Below, piece after piece: positions 1 through 10,985 of a stretch of 64,000 bases of DNA. Position 1 is the first letter of the stretch; each line of letters starts with the position of its first letter. The stretch covers positions 25,877 through 89,876 of the forward strand of contig JARFQE010000065.1 in NCBI GenBank assembly GCA_029287915.1. The letters are read 5' to 3'. The stretch comes from Arenicellales bacterium (GTDB taxonomy: Bacteria; Pseudomonadota; Gammaproteobacteria; BMS3Bbin11). The notes beneath the pieces are model-generated. The model was not told where the DNA came from, made no database searches, and saw nothing but the letters and a program-made list of their open reading frames with translations. Position numbers and translations under genes: made by a program.

Positions 1-1
1 T

Positions 2-502
2 GACTTCTCTCAGGTCGGCAAGCTGAAAAGCAGCGATACAGAGATTGACTACAATATCTTCTCACTGAAATACGACGTGGCCTTCGAGCAGGGATGGTCA
101 ATAGCCAGTGGTATTGCAAAATACAGCGACGGCGATGGCCAGGGTTCGACACTGGGTGCCTGGGGCGGTTATCCGTATTTTGCCAACGGCATGATCTTCC
201 ATTTCTTTGAAGCGGGCTCACTGCGCGATGCTTCATCCTATAAGATCCAGGGTGGGTTTGATTTTTCGAAGACTACAAATGCCAGAACGGGGCTCTATGC
301 TCGTTACACCTATTACGATCTCAATCCGAGCTACTCGATCAGTTCAGATGGTCAACCACAGGACTTCATGAAAATGTTTGGTGTGCAACTGAAGCAGAGC
401 TATCTAAAGGGCGGATATTTCACCGGCACCTTTGAACAGCACAAGGTCGATCATGAAAAGAATGTGTGGGCGCTGAGGCTGATTGGTGGTTACAAGTTTT
501 AG
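2..502 (+). CDS. OprD-like outer membrane porin, C-terminal fragment (5' truncated by window)
   Basis: Frame open from base 2 (DFSQVGKLKSSDTEIDYNIFSLKYDVAFEQGW...) to TAA at 502; amphipathic beta-strand pattern, terminal aromatic residue (GGYKF). Confidence 0.7.
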   Translation, partial: DFSQVGKLKSSDTEIDYNIFSLKYDVAFEQGWSIASGIAKYSDGDGQGSTLGAWGGYPYFANGMIFHFFEAGSLRDASSYKIQGGFDFSKTTNARTGLYARYTYYDLNPSYSISSDGQPQDFMKMFGVQLKQSYLKGGYFTGTFEQHKVDHEKNVWALRLIGGYKF

Positions 503-528
503 CTCATTATAATCAGGAGTATATCAGT

Positions 529-1557
529 ATGAAATCACTATCAAGGATTTTGCTGCAAACCAGCATGGCAGTTGTCATTTCTGCCGCCGCCGTCGTCTCT
601 TCACAGGCTGCATCTGCACTGGAGCCTGAAAAAATCCAGGCAGCACTGCAGGCCGCCTATGATAAATACAAAGGACTTCAGGAAGGCGCCAACGCAGATT
701 ACATTCCAGTCCTGGCCAAGGTGGACCCGAATATTTTTGGTATCACACTCGTTACCACTGACGGCAAGATTTATTCCGTTGGTGACGTAAAGTCAGAAGT
801 CTCCATCCAGTCAATTTCCAAAGTCTTCACGATGGCGCGTGTAATCGAGGAATCGGGTGCAGAAGCAATCTCCGGCAACATGGGTGTCGATGCAACTGGC
901 CAGGTTTTTAATTCTATCGTTGCCATTGAGCAGTACCAGGGCGAAGAAATGAACGCCATGGTCAATCCGGGCGCCATCACGGCAACCAGCATGATCAAGG
1001 GTGCGAATGGTGATGAGGTCTGGAATAAGATCATCAACACCTATAATGATTTCGCCGGGCGCAAACTGCATGTCGACGAAGAGGTCTATAAATCTGAAGC
1101 CGAGACCAATCAGCGCAACCAGGCGCTGGCGATGTTGATGGCGGCCTATGGGCGTATCGAAGGCGATGCCATCGAGGCGACAGATATCTATACACGCCAG
1201 TGTTCGGTCGCAGTTAATACAAAAGATCTCGCCACGATGGCAGCGACACTCGCTAATGGAGGGACCAATCCTGTAACTGGCAAGAAGGTAATCAGTGCCG
1301 AAAATGTAGATGAAGTGCTGGCAGTTATGGCAACTGCTGGTCTATATGATGATTCTGGCAAATGGCTGTACACGACAGGTTTGCCGGCAAAGAGCGGTGT
1401 TGGTGGTGGTATCCTGGCGGTATCACCCGGCAAGTTTGGTATCGCGGCAATCTCACCACCACTGGATGCTGCCGGTAACAGCGTCCGTGCACAGAAAGCA
1501 ATTGCGGATATTTCAAACGCGCTGGGCGGAAATCCCTATAAGGTACAGCCGAAGTAA
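529..1557 (+). CDS. glsA: Glutaminase A with N-terminal signal peptide
   Basis: ATG at 529; signal peptide MKSLSRILLQTSMAVVISAAAVVSSQAASA; SIQSISKVF (SxxK) motif and SGVGGGILAVSPGKFGIAAISPPLD typical of glutaminases. Confidence 0.88.
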   Translation: MKSLSRILLQTSMAVVISAAAVVSSQAASALEPEKIQAALQAAYDKYKGLQEGANADYIPVLAKVDPNIFGITLVTTDGKIYSVGDVKSEVSIQSISKVFTMARVIEESGAEAISGNMGVDATGQVFNSIVAIEQYQGEEMNAMVNPGAITATSMIKGANGDEVWNKIINTYNDFAGRKLHVDEEVYKSEAETNQRNQALAMLMAAYGRIEGDAIEATDIYTRQCSVAVNTKDLATMAATLANGGTNPVTGKKVISAENVDEVLAVMATAGLYDDSGKWLYTTGLPAKSGVGGGILAVSPGKFGIAAISPPLDAAGNSVRAQKAIADISNALGGNPYKVQPK

Positions 1558-1582
1558 TCCATCCACTATTTATGCGATGACG

Positions 1583-1607
1583 TGCCGGCTATTTAGCCGG
1601 CATTTTT
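1583..1607. terminator. Putative intrinsic terminator between convergent genes
   Basis: Perfect inverted repeat TGCCGGCTA-TT-TAGCCGGCA followed by TTTTT. Confidence 0.75.
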
Positions 1608-1611
1608 ACGT

Positions 1612-3288
1612 TCAGAATAGAAGTATCAGACTGCCGGCCACCATCAACAGGACGTTGGCAAATGCATAGGTGCCGGTATAGCCCAGTGCTGGCAATGAAC
1701 TCTTTGCGGCGCCAGTGACGACAGCCAGCGATGCGCCACTGGTCATGGCACCGGTGATGGCACCGAACAGCAGCACCGGTTCAATCTTCAAAAACTTACG
1801 TCCGAACCAGTAGCCGACAAAGATTGGTGTGATGGTGACAAAGATTCCTGCCAGGATCAACGAAGGCCCTGTCTGGGCAAGGGTTGCAAGGATTTCACCA
1901 CCGGCACGCAAGCCAACACCTGCCATGAACAGCAGCAGCCCAAACTCCATCAATATCCATTGAGCGGCATCGGGCAGACGCCCGAAAGTTGGTCTCTTGC
2001 TGCGCAGGTAGCCGATTGACAGGCCGGAAGCGAGCAGGCCGCCAGCGGTACCAAGCCCTACTGCTACACCGCCTACTTCGATAGATAGCAGGCCGACCAG
2101 TACGCCGAACACGATACCAAAGGCAAAGGTCACCATGTCCGTTTCCGAAATATCACGCTCGATATGCCCGAGGTATTCGCCAAGCGCATCGATCTGCGAA
2201 GCATTGCCAACCACCGTCAGGATATCACCCTTGCCTAGCTCGATATCGTTACTGTGTGGGACCTCGATGCCCAGCTGGGTAATGCGCGCAATCATCAGGC
2301 CGAAACGCCGCTGAACCTCGATTTCAGATAGTGGTTTACCGATGACCTGTTTATTCAGAACGACGATTTGGGCGGTATCAATGGCATCGCTGATATGCCA
2401 GTCCGGTGGAATCTCCTCACCGAACATCGGTGCCACCTTGACAAAGAAATCACGTGGTCCAATAACCTCAAGATGATCCCCGATTTGCATATATTCGTAA
2501 TCACCGAGACGTTTTCTGTCTCCGTCACGTGTCAAAGTAACAACGGTGGCCTTGTCCCAGTATTTTTCGCGCAGCTCTGCTACCGTCATTTTTGTTATTT
2601 CTTCATTGGTCACTCTATAGCAGCGTGTCGTGACATTGACCGGTCGCTGTTCTTCACTGCTGTCACTGGACAGGCGCTGTGCATCCGCAGCCAGATCGAT
2701 TCCCAGCCATTGCGGCAGTAGCTTGATAACAGTAATCAGACCGGCAAGGCCAAAGATATAGGTAATGGCATAGCCAGTGGCTATATTGTTAATGACAGCG
2801 TCCCTGGTCCAGCCTTCCTGCACTGGCACGATTCCTTGCTGCACCGCATCCGTTGCAGCGGCGAGAGTGGGTGAACTGGTCAGGCCACCGGCCAGCAGAC
2901 CGGCTGAGGTACCGGGCTGCAGTGTCATCAGAGATGCACCGATGATGGCGATGCTGAAACCGGTACCGGCAACAACAACCGCCAGCAGCGCGTACTTCAT
3001 GCCATCCTCCTTGAGGACGCTGAAAAAACGGGGCCCGGCCTGGTAGCCGACCGAGAAAATGAACATGGCAAAGCCAATGGATTGGGCATCAGACGAAATA
3101 CGCAGGCCGAAGTGGCCGAGAAACAGGCCGGCAAATAACACACCCGCTACTGGTCCGAATGAGAAACTGCCGAAACGAATCCTGCCGATCAGATAACCGA
3201 CACCGAGTACCAGAAACAGCAACAGAACGTGTTGCGCATTCAGGAGCTCAATAATTCCAGTTTCGATGCCAGGTAAATATTTCTCCAT
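1612..3288 (-). CDS. Aspartate:alanine exchanger family (AspT/YidE-like) transporter with TrkA-C domains
   Basis: 558 aa; repeated transmembrane halves flanking two RCK_C/TrkA-C-like regions (VIGPRDFFVKV..., LTVVGNASQIDALGEYLG). Confidence 0.85.
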   Translation of the reverse strand: MEKYLPGIETGIIELLNAQHVLLLFLVLGVGYLIGRIRFGSFSFGPVAGVLFAGLFLGHFGLRISSDAQSIGFAMFIFSVGYQAGPRFFSVLKEDGMKYALLAVVVAGTGFSIAIIGASLMTLQPGTSAGLLAGGLTSSPTLAAATDAVQQGIVPVQEGWTRDAVINNIATGYAITYIFGLAGLITVIKLLPQWLGIDLAADAQRLSSDSSEEQRPVNVTTRCYRVTNEEITKMTVAELREKYWDKATVVTLTRDGDRKRLGDYEYMQIGDHLEVIGPRDFFVKVAPMFGEEIPPDWHISDAIDTAQIVVLNKQVIGKPLSEIEVQRRFGLMIARITQLGIEVPHSNDIELGKGDILTVVGNASQIDALGEYLGHIERDISETDMVTFAFGIVFGVLVGLLSIEVGGVAVGLGTAGGLLASGLSIGYLRSKRPTFGRLPDAAQWILMEFGLLLFMAGVGLRAGGEILATLAQTGPSLILAGIFVTITPIFVGYWFGRKFLKIEPVLLFGAITGAMTSGASLAVVTGAAKSSLPALGYTGTYAFANVLLMVAGSLILLF

Positions 3289-3573
3289 GAGAACTTCCTT
3301 CTCGTGTCAGAACTGGTACCTTGCACGAGATCAAAGGTTTAAAATGACCAGGTACTAATATAGTTGATGTGCAATTCCTGTAACATACAATACGCTAGTT
3401 TGTCGGCTATATGAGGATGCTGGCATGCTAGAATGCATGGCATTAATAATCCGTGCCCTAGGATTTTCTAGTGGCTATCGCTCGGCTTTTGCTGGATGAC
3501 ATGATAGACGATGAAAATGATATTTGTCGACTTTATTCCCGCAAATACAAATAGATAAAATTAAACATCTACA

Positions 3574-4467
3574 ATGAAAGAACTGGAAGATTTTGTCGGT
3601 AATACGCCTTTAGCAAGACTAAAGCATCTGACTGAGGGGAAAAACAATACCATTCTGGCGAAACTGGAAGGCAATAACCCGGCCGGCTCGGTCAAGGATC
3701 GACCCGCACTGAACATGATTACTGCTGCAGAGGGACGGGGTGAAATCAAACCGGGTGATACGCTGATTGAAGCGACCAGTGGCAATACCGGCATCGCTCT
3801 TGCGATGGTGGCTGCCGTCAAGGGTTACCAGATGATCCTGATTATGCCCGAACACATGAGTGCCGAACGAGTAGTAAGTATGACAGCCTATGGTGCTGAG
3901 ATTATATTTGTCAGCCGAGAGGCAAGTATGGAAGGAGCACGCGACCTGGCGCTTGAAATGCAGGCAGCCGGCAAGGGCAAGGTGCTGGACCAGTTTTCAA
4001 ATCCTGATAATCCGGCAGCACATTACAAGACCACCGGACCGGAAATATGGAAGGATACAGAAGGTCGTATCACCCATTTTGTTTCCTCCATGGGCACTAC
4101 CGGTACCATCATGGGGACTTCGAGATACCTGAAAGAAGTAAATCCTGCTATTAAAATTATCGGTGTGCAGCCGACTGACGGTTCATCCATCCCCGGCATA
4201 CGCCGCTGGCCGAAAGAGTACCTGCCCTCTATTTTTCATGCAGAACAGGTGGACCGCACGATGGATGTTAGTCAGCAGCTTGCAGAGGACACTACCCGCC
4301 TGCTGGCAAAGCGCGAGGGAATATTTGCGGGCATCTCGTCAGGAGGAGCAGTAGCGGCAGCGATACAGCTATCATGTGAACTAGAAAATGCCCTGATAGT
4401 GACTATCATTTGCGATCGGGGAGACCGCTATTTATCTACTGGAGTGTTTCAGGAGCAGTCTTCATGA
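3574..4467 (+). CDS. cysM: Cysteine synthase B
   Basis: EDFVGNTPLARLKHL; PLP lysine region NPAGSVKDRPALNMI; SGNTGIALAMVAAVKGY; CDRGDRYLSTGVF. Confidence 0.93.
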   Translation: MKELEDFVGNTPLARLKHLTEGKNNTILAKLEGNNPAGSVKDRPALNMITAAEGRGEIKPGDTLIEATSGNTGIALAMVAAVKGYQMILIMPEHMSAERVVSMTAYGAEIIFVSREASMEGARDLALEMQAAGKGKVLDQFSNPDNPAAHYKTTGPEIWKDTEGRITHFVSSMGTTGTIMGTSRYLKEVNPAIKIIGVQPTDGSSIPGIRRWPKEYLPSIFHAEQVDRTMDVSQQLAEDTTRLLAKREGIFAGISSGGAVAAAIQLSCELENALIVTIICDRGDRYLSTGVFQEQSS

Positions 4468-5189
4468 GTGTAATGTTGCTTGATATTGCAACCGTTCCAG
4501 ATTTTGAACTGGGAGCTCGTTTGTATGCTTTACACGACTTGTCTGAAAAAGACATTGCACGGGTTATGTTGACTAAACGCAGGGAAATGGGCGGTGATTC
4601 GGAATTACTGGGCCAGCATATGCTGCGGATAGCAGCGATATCTATTTTTCTGCAGGATGAAAACGACATAAGTCTTCAAACATCTGCTGGGCCACAAGCA
4701 GATGAAATTAATCACCTGCAGTTCCTGGCATCCATTATTGATCAGCATAAACCGGAAATTATCACGTGGGACAGGCGTGCAATTTTACCGTTAGTTAATT
4801 TCCGCTGCCTGTATCACGGGATCCGCACACCATTAGCTGAAAATTCTGTCGCATCTGATTTAATGACAGAACTGTCAGCATCTGATGGAAAAGCTTCAGC
4901 ATCGCTACACGAGGTCGCTGTACTTTGCGGTTTTCCAGGCAATGAAGGAATGTCTGTTGAGACAATTCTCACTGCCTACCTGAAAGATAGTCATGAGCTA
5001 ATTCGAGCTAACCTCGAGCTCAATGTTATCAATACCTGTCTTATCCACCTGCGCTGGCAGCTGGTATGTGGCGAAATAGATCAATCCCTGTATGCAAGCA
5101 AAGTGCAGGTATTGAAAGAATATTTGCAAAAGATAGACCAAACGCATCTAACAAACTTTGTTAATGCATGGGATGTCAAACAGCAATAA
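4464..5189 (+). CDS. PolB-like 3'-5' exonuclease family protein
   Basis: ATG at 4464 overlaps the cysM stop; LLDIATVPDFELG and IITWDRRAILPLVNFRCLYHGI resemble predicted PolB-like exonucleases. Confidence 0.65.
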   Translation: MSVMLLDIATVPDFELGARLYALHDLSEKDIARVMLTKRREMGGDSELLGQHMLRIAAISIFLQDENDISLQTSAGPQADEINHLQFLASIIDQHKPEIITWDRRAILPLVNFRCLYHGIRTPLAENSVASDLMTELSASDGKASASLHEVAVLCGFPGNEGMSVETILTAYLKDSHELIRANLELNVINTCLIHLRWQLVCGEIDQSLYASKVQVLKEYLQKIDQTHLTNFVNAWDVKQQ

Positions 5190-5260
5190 GCTCTTATCTC
5201 AAGTTAAGGTTTTCTTTACTGCTGCTTGCAAGCAACTTACCTGTTAATTCGGAATTTTAA

Positions 5261-6589
5261 ATGGCACGAAGAAGAAGGCGGACACCAGCTGTCGAAATGA
5301 CGCTTTCAATCGAATCATTAAGCAATGATAGTCGTGGTGTTGCCCATCATGAAGGGAAAGCAGTTTTTGTAGAGGGTGCATTACCCGGTGAAGTGGTTCG
5401 TTGCGAGACCACAAAACGAACCAGCAAATTTGATACGGCAAAGGTACTGGAGGTGCTGCAGGCTTCTTCTGATCGTGTGCAGCCAAAGTGTAGTGCAGCA
5501 GGTGTGTGTGGAGGATGCAGTCTGCAGCACATGTCGGAATCAAGTCAGATATATGCCAAGCAGCAGGTCCTGCTTGAGAATCTACAGCAATTAGGCAAGC
5601 TAAAGCCGCAATCTGTACTGACTCCGTTGCAGGGTCCGCATTGGCATTATCGCCGCAAGGCCAGACTGGGTGTGAAAGTAGTACCAAAAAAGGGTGGGGT
5701 GCTGGTTGGTTTTCGTGAAAAACAAAGCGGCTTGCTGGCAGTGATGGAACAATGTGAGGTACTTGATGAGCGTTTCTCACATCTCATTACTCCATTAAGA
5801 GAGCTGATTGGCAAAATGGCAATCGCCAAACGCATACCACAAATCGAAGTCGCAGCTGGAGATGATGCTGCAGTATTGGTGTTCAGGCATCTTGAACCAA
5901 TATCGGAATCGGATCAGGCGTTGCTGAAAGACTTTGCTCAACAGCATAATTTATCAATCATGTTGCAGCCGGCTGGCCCGAATTCTATACAGGCACTGTA
6001 TCCGGCGATGCAGGAGTTGCTTGAATACCGGCTTGATGAATGGGATGTTTCCATAAGTTTTCGTCCGACTGATTTCACTCAGGTGAATGCAATCATCAAT
6101 AAACTGATGATTGCCCGCGCACTGGAACTACTGGCACCTGAGGAAAATGACGAGGTACTTGATCTGTTCTGCGGTATTGGTAACTTCACCTTACCACTGG
6201 CACGTGTCAGTAAGCATGTTACCGGTATCGAAGGTGATACTGTGCTGGTTAATATGGCAAGAGAAAATGCCATCCGAAATCGAATCAGCAACGCTCAATT
6301 TATTACTGCAGATTTATACGATGCGCCTCTGGATGGCAGCTGGTTGCATCGGAAATGGGATCGCATCCTGCTTGATCCCCCGCGTAGTGGGGCGATGGAA
6401 GTCATTCAACGTTTGCCGGCGCTGCAACCAAAGCGGATTGTATATGTGTCATGCAACCCGGCAACCCTGGCCCGTGATACAGATATTCTGGTCAACAAAT
6501 ATGGCTATAAGCTTGAGGCAGCGGGGGTGATGGACATGTTTCCACATACAAAACACGTTGAGTCAGTTGCTGTTTTCGAGCCAGCTTAA
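5261..6589 (+). CDS. rlmD: 23S rRNA (uracil-1939-C5)-methyltransferase RlmD
   Basis: Fe-S cysteines CSAAGVCGGCSLQH; TRAM domain; DLFCGIGNFTLPLA; DPPRSGAMEV; VSCNPATLARD. Confidence 0.93.
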   Translation: MARRRRRTPAVEMTLSIESLSNDSRGVAHHEGKAVFVEGALPGEVVRCETTKRTSKFDTAKVLEVLQASSDRVQPKCSAAGVCGGCSLQHMSESSQIYAKQQVLLENLQQLGKLKPQSVLTPLQGPHWHYRRKARLGVKVVPKKGGVLVGFREKQSGLLAVMEQCEVLDERFSHLITPLRELIGKMAIAKRIPQIEVAAGDDAAVLVFRHLEPISESDQALLKDFAQQHNLSIMLQPAGPNSIQALYPAMQELLEYRLDEWDVSISFRPTDFTQVNAIINKLMIARALELLAPEENDEVLDLFCGIGNFTLPLARVSKHVTGIEGDTVLVNMARENAIRNRISNAQFITADLYDAPLDGSWLHRKWDRILLDPPRSGAMEVIQRLPALQPKRIVYVSCNPATLARDTDILVNKYGYKLEAAGVMDMFPHTKHVESVAVFEPA

Positions 6590-6984
6590 TACATATTCTG
6601 CTACTTAGAAATTTAGCAATCTAACAAATCAGCCTTGCATTAATCATCGATGCTGTACGCCCCATAAACTGTCCTGTCGCAACTCTCTGTGAGGTATTAA
6701 TTTTATCACCGATTGACAAATACAGCGGATAAGCGGGTGAAATTCAATCCTGTTTGGTCGTCTGTCTACTTCACAAGTACAGTTTGCCTGCTAGAATGTA
6801 TTTAACAGTTAAATATTTCTATATCATGTAGATTATTGATACCAGTTGTATCATTATGATTAATTGATATAAATTCTTTAGAAATATTCTGGATTATGCT
6901 GCTCGACAGGAGTAGTCTTATAAAAATCTGGGCCATGTGATGTGTTTGAATGCAAAAAAAATATAATGGCAAGGGAGATTACTT

Positions 6985-7626
6985 ATGATATTAAGCAAAT
7001 TAATAATCCCACTATCACTGCTGACAATCAGCAGTCAGGCATCAATTAGTTTTGCTTCTGAAAAATCCAGTCAGGATTCAACAACATCTGCCTGGTATAC
7101 GAGCACATCATCGTCACCCGGATCCCCTGATATCGATGCTCAATTTAGCGCAACTCAGGGATGGCTGTATGATAAATGGTCAGGGCAAAGCATACTCAAT
7201 CAAATGAATGATCAGGGCATTGACATTGCAGATACCAGCCAGTGGGCAGTAGATATAAAGAGACGGCTGCTGTCTGCAAAAGAGAATACCTACTTTGCTA
7301 TGGGACTGGGCTGGAAGGATATTGAGTTGGCGCAGGATGAATCCAGCTCTGGAATGAGGTTTGTCGCAGAAGGGCGCGTAGGAATTTATGGTCCAGCCTA
7401 TTTATTTGGTCAGGCAGCAGTATCTCCGTGGATGACTGATGCCGGTAGCCATACTGCACCGTTTGGCAAGGAGCTGGATCTGGGCATGGGCTTGAATCCT
7501 CTGCCTTCCATGTCGTTCAGGGCTGGATATCGCAGTTACTGGTTTGATACCTCAGACTCATCGAACGAATCCATTTTGAAAGGTCATACTGATGGATTTT
7601 ATATAGGCGGTGGTCTTCACTGGTAA
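6985..7626 (+). CDS. Putative outer membrane beta-barrel protein
   Basis: 213 aa with signal peptide; alternating beta-strand-like C-terminus ending in GGGLHW. Confidence 0.6.
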   Translation: MILSKLIIPLSLLTISSQASISFASEKSSQDSTTSAWYTSTSSSPGSPDIDAQFSATQGWLYDKWSGQSILNQMNDQGIDIADTSQWAVDIKRRLLSAKENTYFAMGLGWKDIELAQDESSSGMRFVAEGRVGIYGPAYLFGQAAVSPWMTDAGSHTAPFGKELDLGMGLNPLPSMSFRAGYRSYWFDTSDSSNESILKGHTDGFYIGGGLHW

Positions 7627-7710
7627 CAACTTGCCGGTAAAAAGACTTTGTTAGCGACGGACCATCATAAATCGATAGCATTGAGTATATTCATACTTCT
7701 GTTCACGTAG

Positions 7711-10338
7711 TTACTCCATCTTGGCAGGTACCTTTGTTTCCACCTGCACCAGCGTCGATTTCTTCTTCACCTTTTTCGTTTCAGCTGTTTTCGTCTCCTT
7801 CGGTGAAGGCGCAGGAGCTGCAGCTTTGCTACGCACTGATTTTTTCTTCTTTACTTCACGCTTTTCAGATTTTTTACCCTTATCTGTCGCTATTTTGTCA
7901 GATGTCTTTTTATCTGAAGCGATTTTGCCCGATGAAGGTTTGTCTGCAGTGGTCTTGTCAGCGGATTTTGCAACTGCTTTCTTTTCACTGGCTTCAGGCT
8001 TGTCCTGTTTAACTGATTTTTCCTGCTTTTTCGCTACCGCTTTTACTGGGCTATTTTCAGTGCTGGCTTTATCAGAGGTTTTGCTTCCAGTAGACCTTGA
8101 AACAGGTGATTTTCTAATTGAGCGTGACCCACTCGTTGACGCCTTCTTTTTAGCTTTTGCTGCAATATTGCCATTCACATCAACTGTCGAAGCAGGCTCA
8201 GCCTGATGGCTACCTACAATATTACCATTTACTTCTTTTTTCTTTGTTTCTTCTGCCGCTGTCTGATTCTGACGACTCTGGCCAGCAGGGCCTTTATTTT
8301 GCCTGGGATTGCGGCGCCGACTCCGTTTGGGTCGGTTTTGCTGACGAGGACGTTGTGGTTTTTCCTGTTGTCCCGCTTGCTGATCAGTAACTTTTCTGCT
8401 GCCAGCTTGCTGTTTTGTTTTATCTGTCTGCTTTTCGCCGCCTTTTGCCTGTGCAGTTTTTGCTTGCGGGCTACGCTGGCGACTCTGCTGACCAGACCGG
8501 CGCTGGCCTGCTCGGCGATTTTGCGGTCGATTAGTCTGGGGTCTGCGATTTCTTTGCTGGGGTCTGCGCTGTTGTGGCGCTGGTTTTTCCTCTTGCTGAG
8601 GCTCCTCAACCTGTGATGGTTCATTACCGAACAATTTCTTAACCAGTCCGGTGAACCATCCGCGCTCCTCGGTAGAACTGGTACCTGCCACCTGGGCTGG
8701 AGCGATAGCAGGTGAAGGTGGAGCAGATGTGGAATGGAATGCTGTGCTAACTGCAGGTTTTTCTGCGGCTGGCTGCGGCTGGCTGCCCGGTGAAGGCAGC
8801 TCCTTCTTTACTTCTTCTACGTGCAGTTTATAACTGGGTTTATCACCCGATTCATCAAGGTCCTCACTACGCATGCGTTCAATCTTGTAATGCGGAGTAT
8901 CTAGGGAAGATGTCGGTATTATTTGTATCCTTGTGCCCAGACGATTTTCAATGCCGGTAATTTCATGTCGTTTTTCATTTAATAGAAATGTTGCAGACTC
9001 AATCGGCAGATAGGCATGCACCACTTCAGTGTTTTCTTTCAGTGCCTCTTCCTGGATGATTCTCAGTATACTCAAGGATGATGACTGTATCCCGCGGATC
9101 TGTCCGGTTCCTTCACATCGTGGGCATACTCCATAGTTCGATTCACCCAACGATGGGCGTATTCTCTGGCGTGACATCTCTATCAGACCAAAACGTGAAA
9201 TACGACTGGTCTGAATGCGTGCGCGGTCTATTTCCAGTGCATCATTCAGTCGATTCTCTACTATGCGCTGGTTCTTGTGTGAGGTCATGTCGATGAAGTC
9301 GATAACTATCAGGCCACCGAGGTCACGCATGCGTAGTTGCCTTGCCACCTCATCAGCAGCTTCAAGATTGGTCTGTAATGCAGTTTCTTCGATATCACTG
9401 CCCTTGGTAGCGCGCGCAGAGTTTACATCGATGCTTACCAGGGCCTCTGTGTGATCAATGACCAGAGAACCTCCTGACGGCATTTGCACGGTACGTGAAA
9501 AGGCTGATTCAATCTGGTGCTCGATCTGAAAACGGGAGAACAGGGGAACAGAATCCTCATACAGTTTCAGACGTGTAAGATTCTGTGGCATGACCTGTTC
9601 CATAAAACGTTTAGCACGTTCATGAACTTCAGGGTTGTCAATAAGTATTTCAGAGATATCGGAACGTAAATAGTCTCGCATTGCGCGTACAACCAGATTA
9701 CTTTCCTGGTATATCAGAAATGGAGCAGGGCGTTCACTGGAGGCTTTATCTATGGCCTGCCACAATTGAGTAAGGTAGTCGAGATCCCACTGCATGGCCT
9801 CCAGAGTTTTGCCAATGCCTGCAGTTCTAGCTATCAGTGCATGTTCTGCTGGCACATCCAGAGAATTTATTATTTTTCGCAGTTCAGCACGTTTTTCACC
9901 TTCAATGCGGCGAGAGATTCCTCCGCCCTTGGGATTGCTTGGCATCAGAACCAGGTAACGGCCTGCCAGACTGATGAAAGTCGTTAGTGCTGCACCCTTA
10001 TTGCCTCGTTCTTCCTTTTCGACCTGGATGACAAGCTCCTGGCCTTCTTTGATAACGTCCTGAATGCGTGTCTGGGATATCGGTGCGGTTTTTTTACTTC
10101 CAGTAAAGTAACGGCGGGAGATTTCCTTCATTGGAAGGAAGCCCTGGCGAATGGCGCCGTAATCTACAAAGCAGGCTTCCAGACTAGGTTCTACCCTGGT
10201 GACTTTTCCTTTGTAAATATTACCTTTTTTTTGCTGAAAACTGGCGGATTCGATATCGAGGTCAATCAACCTCTGGCCATCAACTATGGCGACTCGCAAC
10301 TCCTCTGTATGAGTTGCGTTAAACAACATTCTTTTCAT
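7711..10338 (-). CDS. rne: Ribonuclease E with Arg/Lys-rich C-terminal scaffold
   Basis: [31 protein letters not shown]1 domain; [13 protein letters not shown] Zn-link; low-complexity basic tail. Confidence 0.95.
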   Translation of the reverse strand: MKRMLFNATHTEELRVAIVDGQRLIDLDIESASFQQKKGNIYKGKVTRVEPSLEACFVDYGAIRQGFLPMKEISRRYFTGSKKTAPISQTRIQDVIKEGQELVIQVEKEERGNKGAALTTFISLAGRYLVLMPSNPKGGGISRRIEGEKRAELRKIINSLDVPAEHALIARTAGIGKTLEAMQWDLDYLTQLWQAIDKASSERPAPFLIYQESNLVVRAMRDYLRSDISEILIDNPEVHERAKRFMEQVMPQNLTRLKLYEDSVPLFSRFQIEHQIESAFSRTVQMPSGGSLVIDHTEALVSIDVNSARATKGSDIEETALQTNLEAADEVARQLRMRDLGGLIVIDFIDMTSHKNQRIVENRLNDALEIDRARIQTSRISRFGLIEMSRQRIRPSLGESNYGVCPRCEGTGQIRGIQSSSLSILRIIQEEALKENTEVVHAYLPIESATFLLNEKRHEITGIENRLGTRIQIIPTSSLDTPHYKIERMRSEDLDESGDKPSYKLHVEEVKKELPSPGSQPQPAAEKPAVSTAFHSTSAPPSPAIAPAQVAGTSSTEERGWFTGLVKKLFGNEPSQVEEPQQEEKPAPQQRRPQQRNRRPQTNRPQNRRAGQRRSGQQSRQRSPQAKTAQAKGGEKQTDKTKQQAGSRKVTDQQAGQQEKPQRPRQQNRPKRSRRRNPRQNKGPAGQSRQNQTAAEETKKKEVNGNIVGSHQAEPASTVDVNGNIAAKAKKKASTSGSRSIRKSPVSRSTGSKTSDKASTENSPVKAVAKKQEKSVKQDKPEASEKKAVAKSADKTTADKPSSGKIASDKKTSDKIATDKGKKSEKREVKKKKSVRSKAAAPAPSPKETKTAETKKVKKKSTLVQVETKVPAKME

Positions 10339-10985
10339 TTTATGTCTATACCGACGCACCTTGCGTCAGGTCTACGTACTGCAGTAGCTGTTGCATTACC
10401 CTGATGAAAGAACCTTTTTTAGTCGTTACTCAAAGGTCTGTAAAGGGCTTGAACAGGTTTTATCTAATTATAAATTACCAATGAGCTACGTATAGCCTGT
10501 CTGCTTGCGTCATTAGGTCTGTTACAAACTGGTAACAGACTGTCATTCTTTATAAATGAGATAATCCGGTTGTTACTAAAAAGCTTAGAGATGTTGTTTA
10601 CTGCTGGCGCTGGTAATATTTACTAATTTTTTAGCGCGGTTAACAGTACCTGAAGCTTAAAATTACATTCTTGTGTAGCAGGTCTACTATGCACGGTGGA
10701 CAGTCATTTTCCGTCATCTTCCCGGCACTACCTGGCGGATATCTCATTACCCGTGGATGAAGGTTACATCCTTACACCCAATATTCATTCAATATTTGTG
10801 ATCCAGTTCTAGAAAATCTATAGAAAAATCAATTAAAAGTCGAACAAATGACTTAATACTGGTTTTCACAGAGACGCACTATACCAGTGTCTGCATATAG
10901 CCACAACGTTTTCGGACACTTATAACGTTAAGCTAATGAATTATCACGGATTCGATAAGCGAACAAAACCCTGTATCATTAGCTT

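Noticed and set aside
5244-5780. 178-aa minus-strand ORF overlapping rlmD
   Set aside because: Antisense to a confidently identified gene; sequence has no recognisable domain and odd composition.
7721-8616. Long antisense ORFs opposite the rne C-terminus (161 aa, 136 aa and others)
   Set aside because: They mirror the low-complexity Lys/Arg/Ala-rich coding strand of RNase E, which creates open antisense frames; no protein family features.
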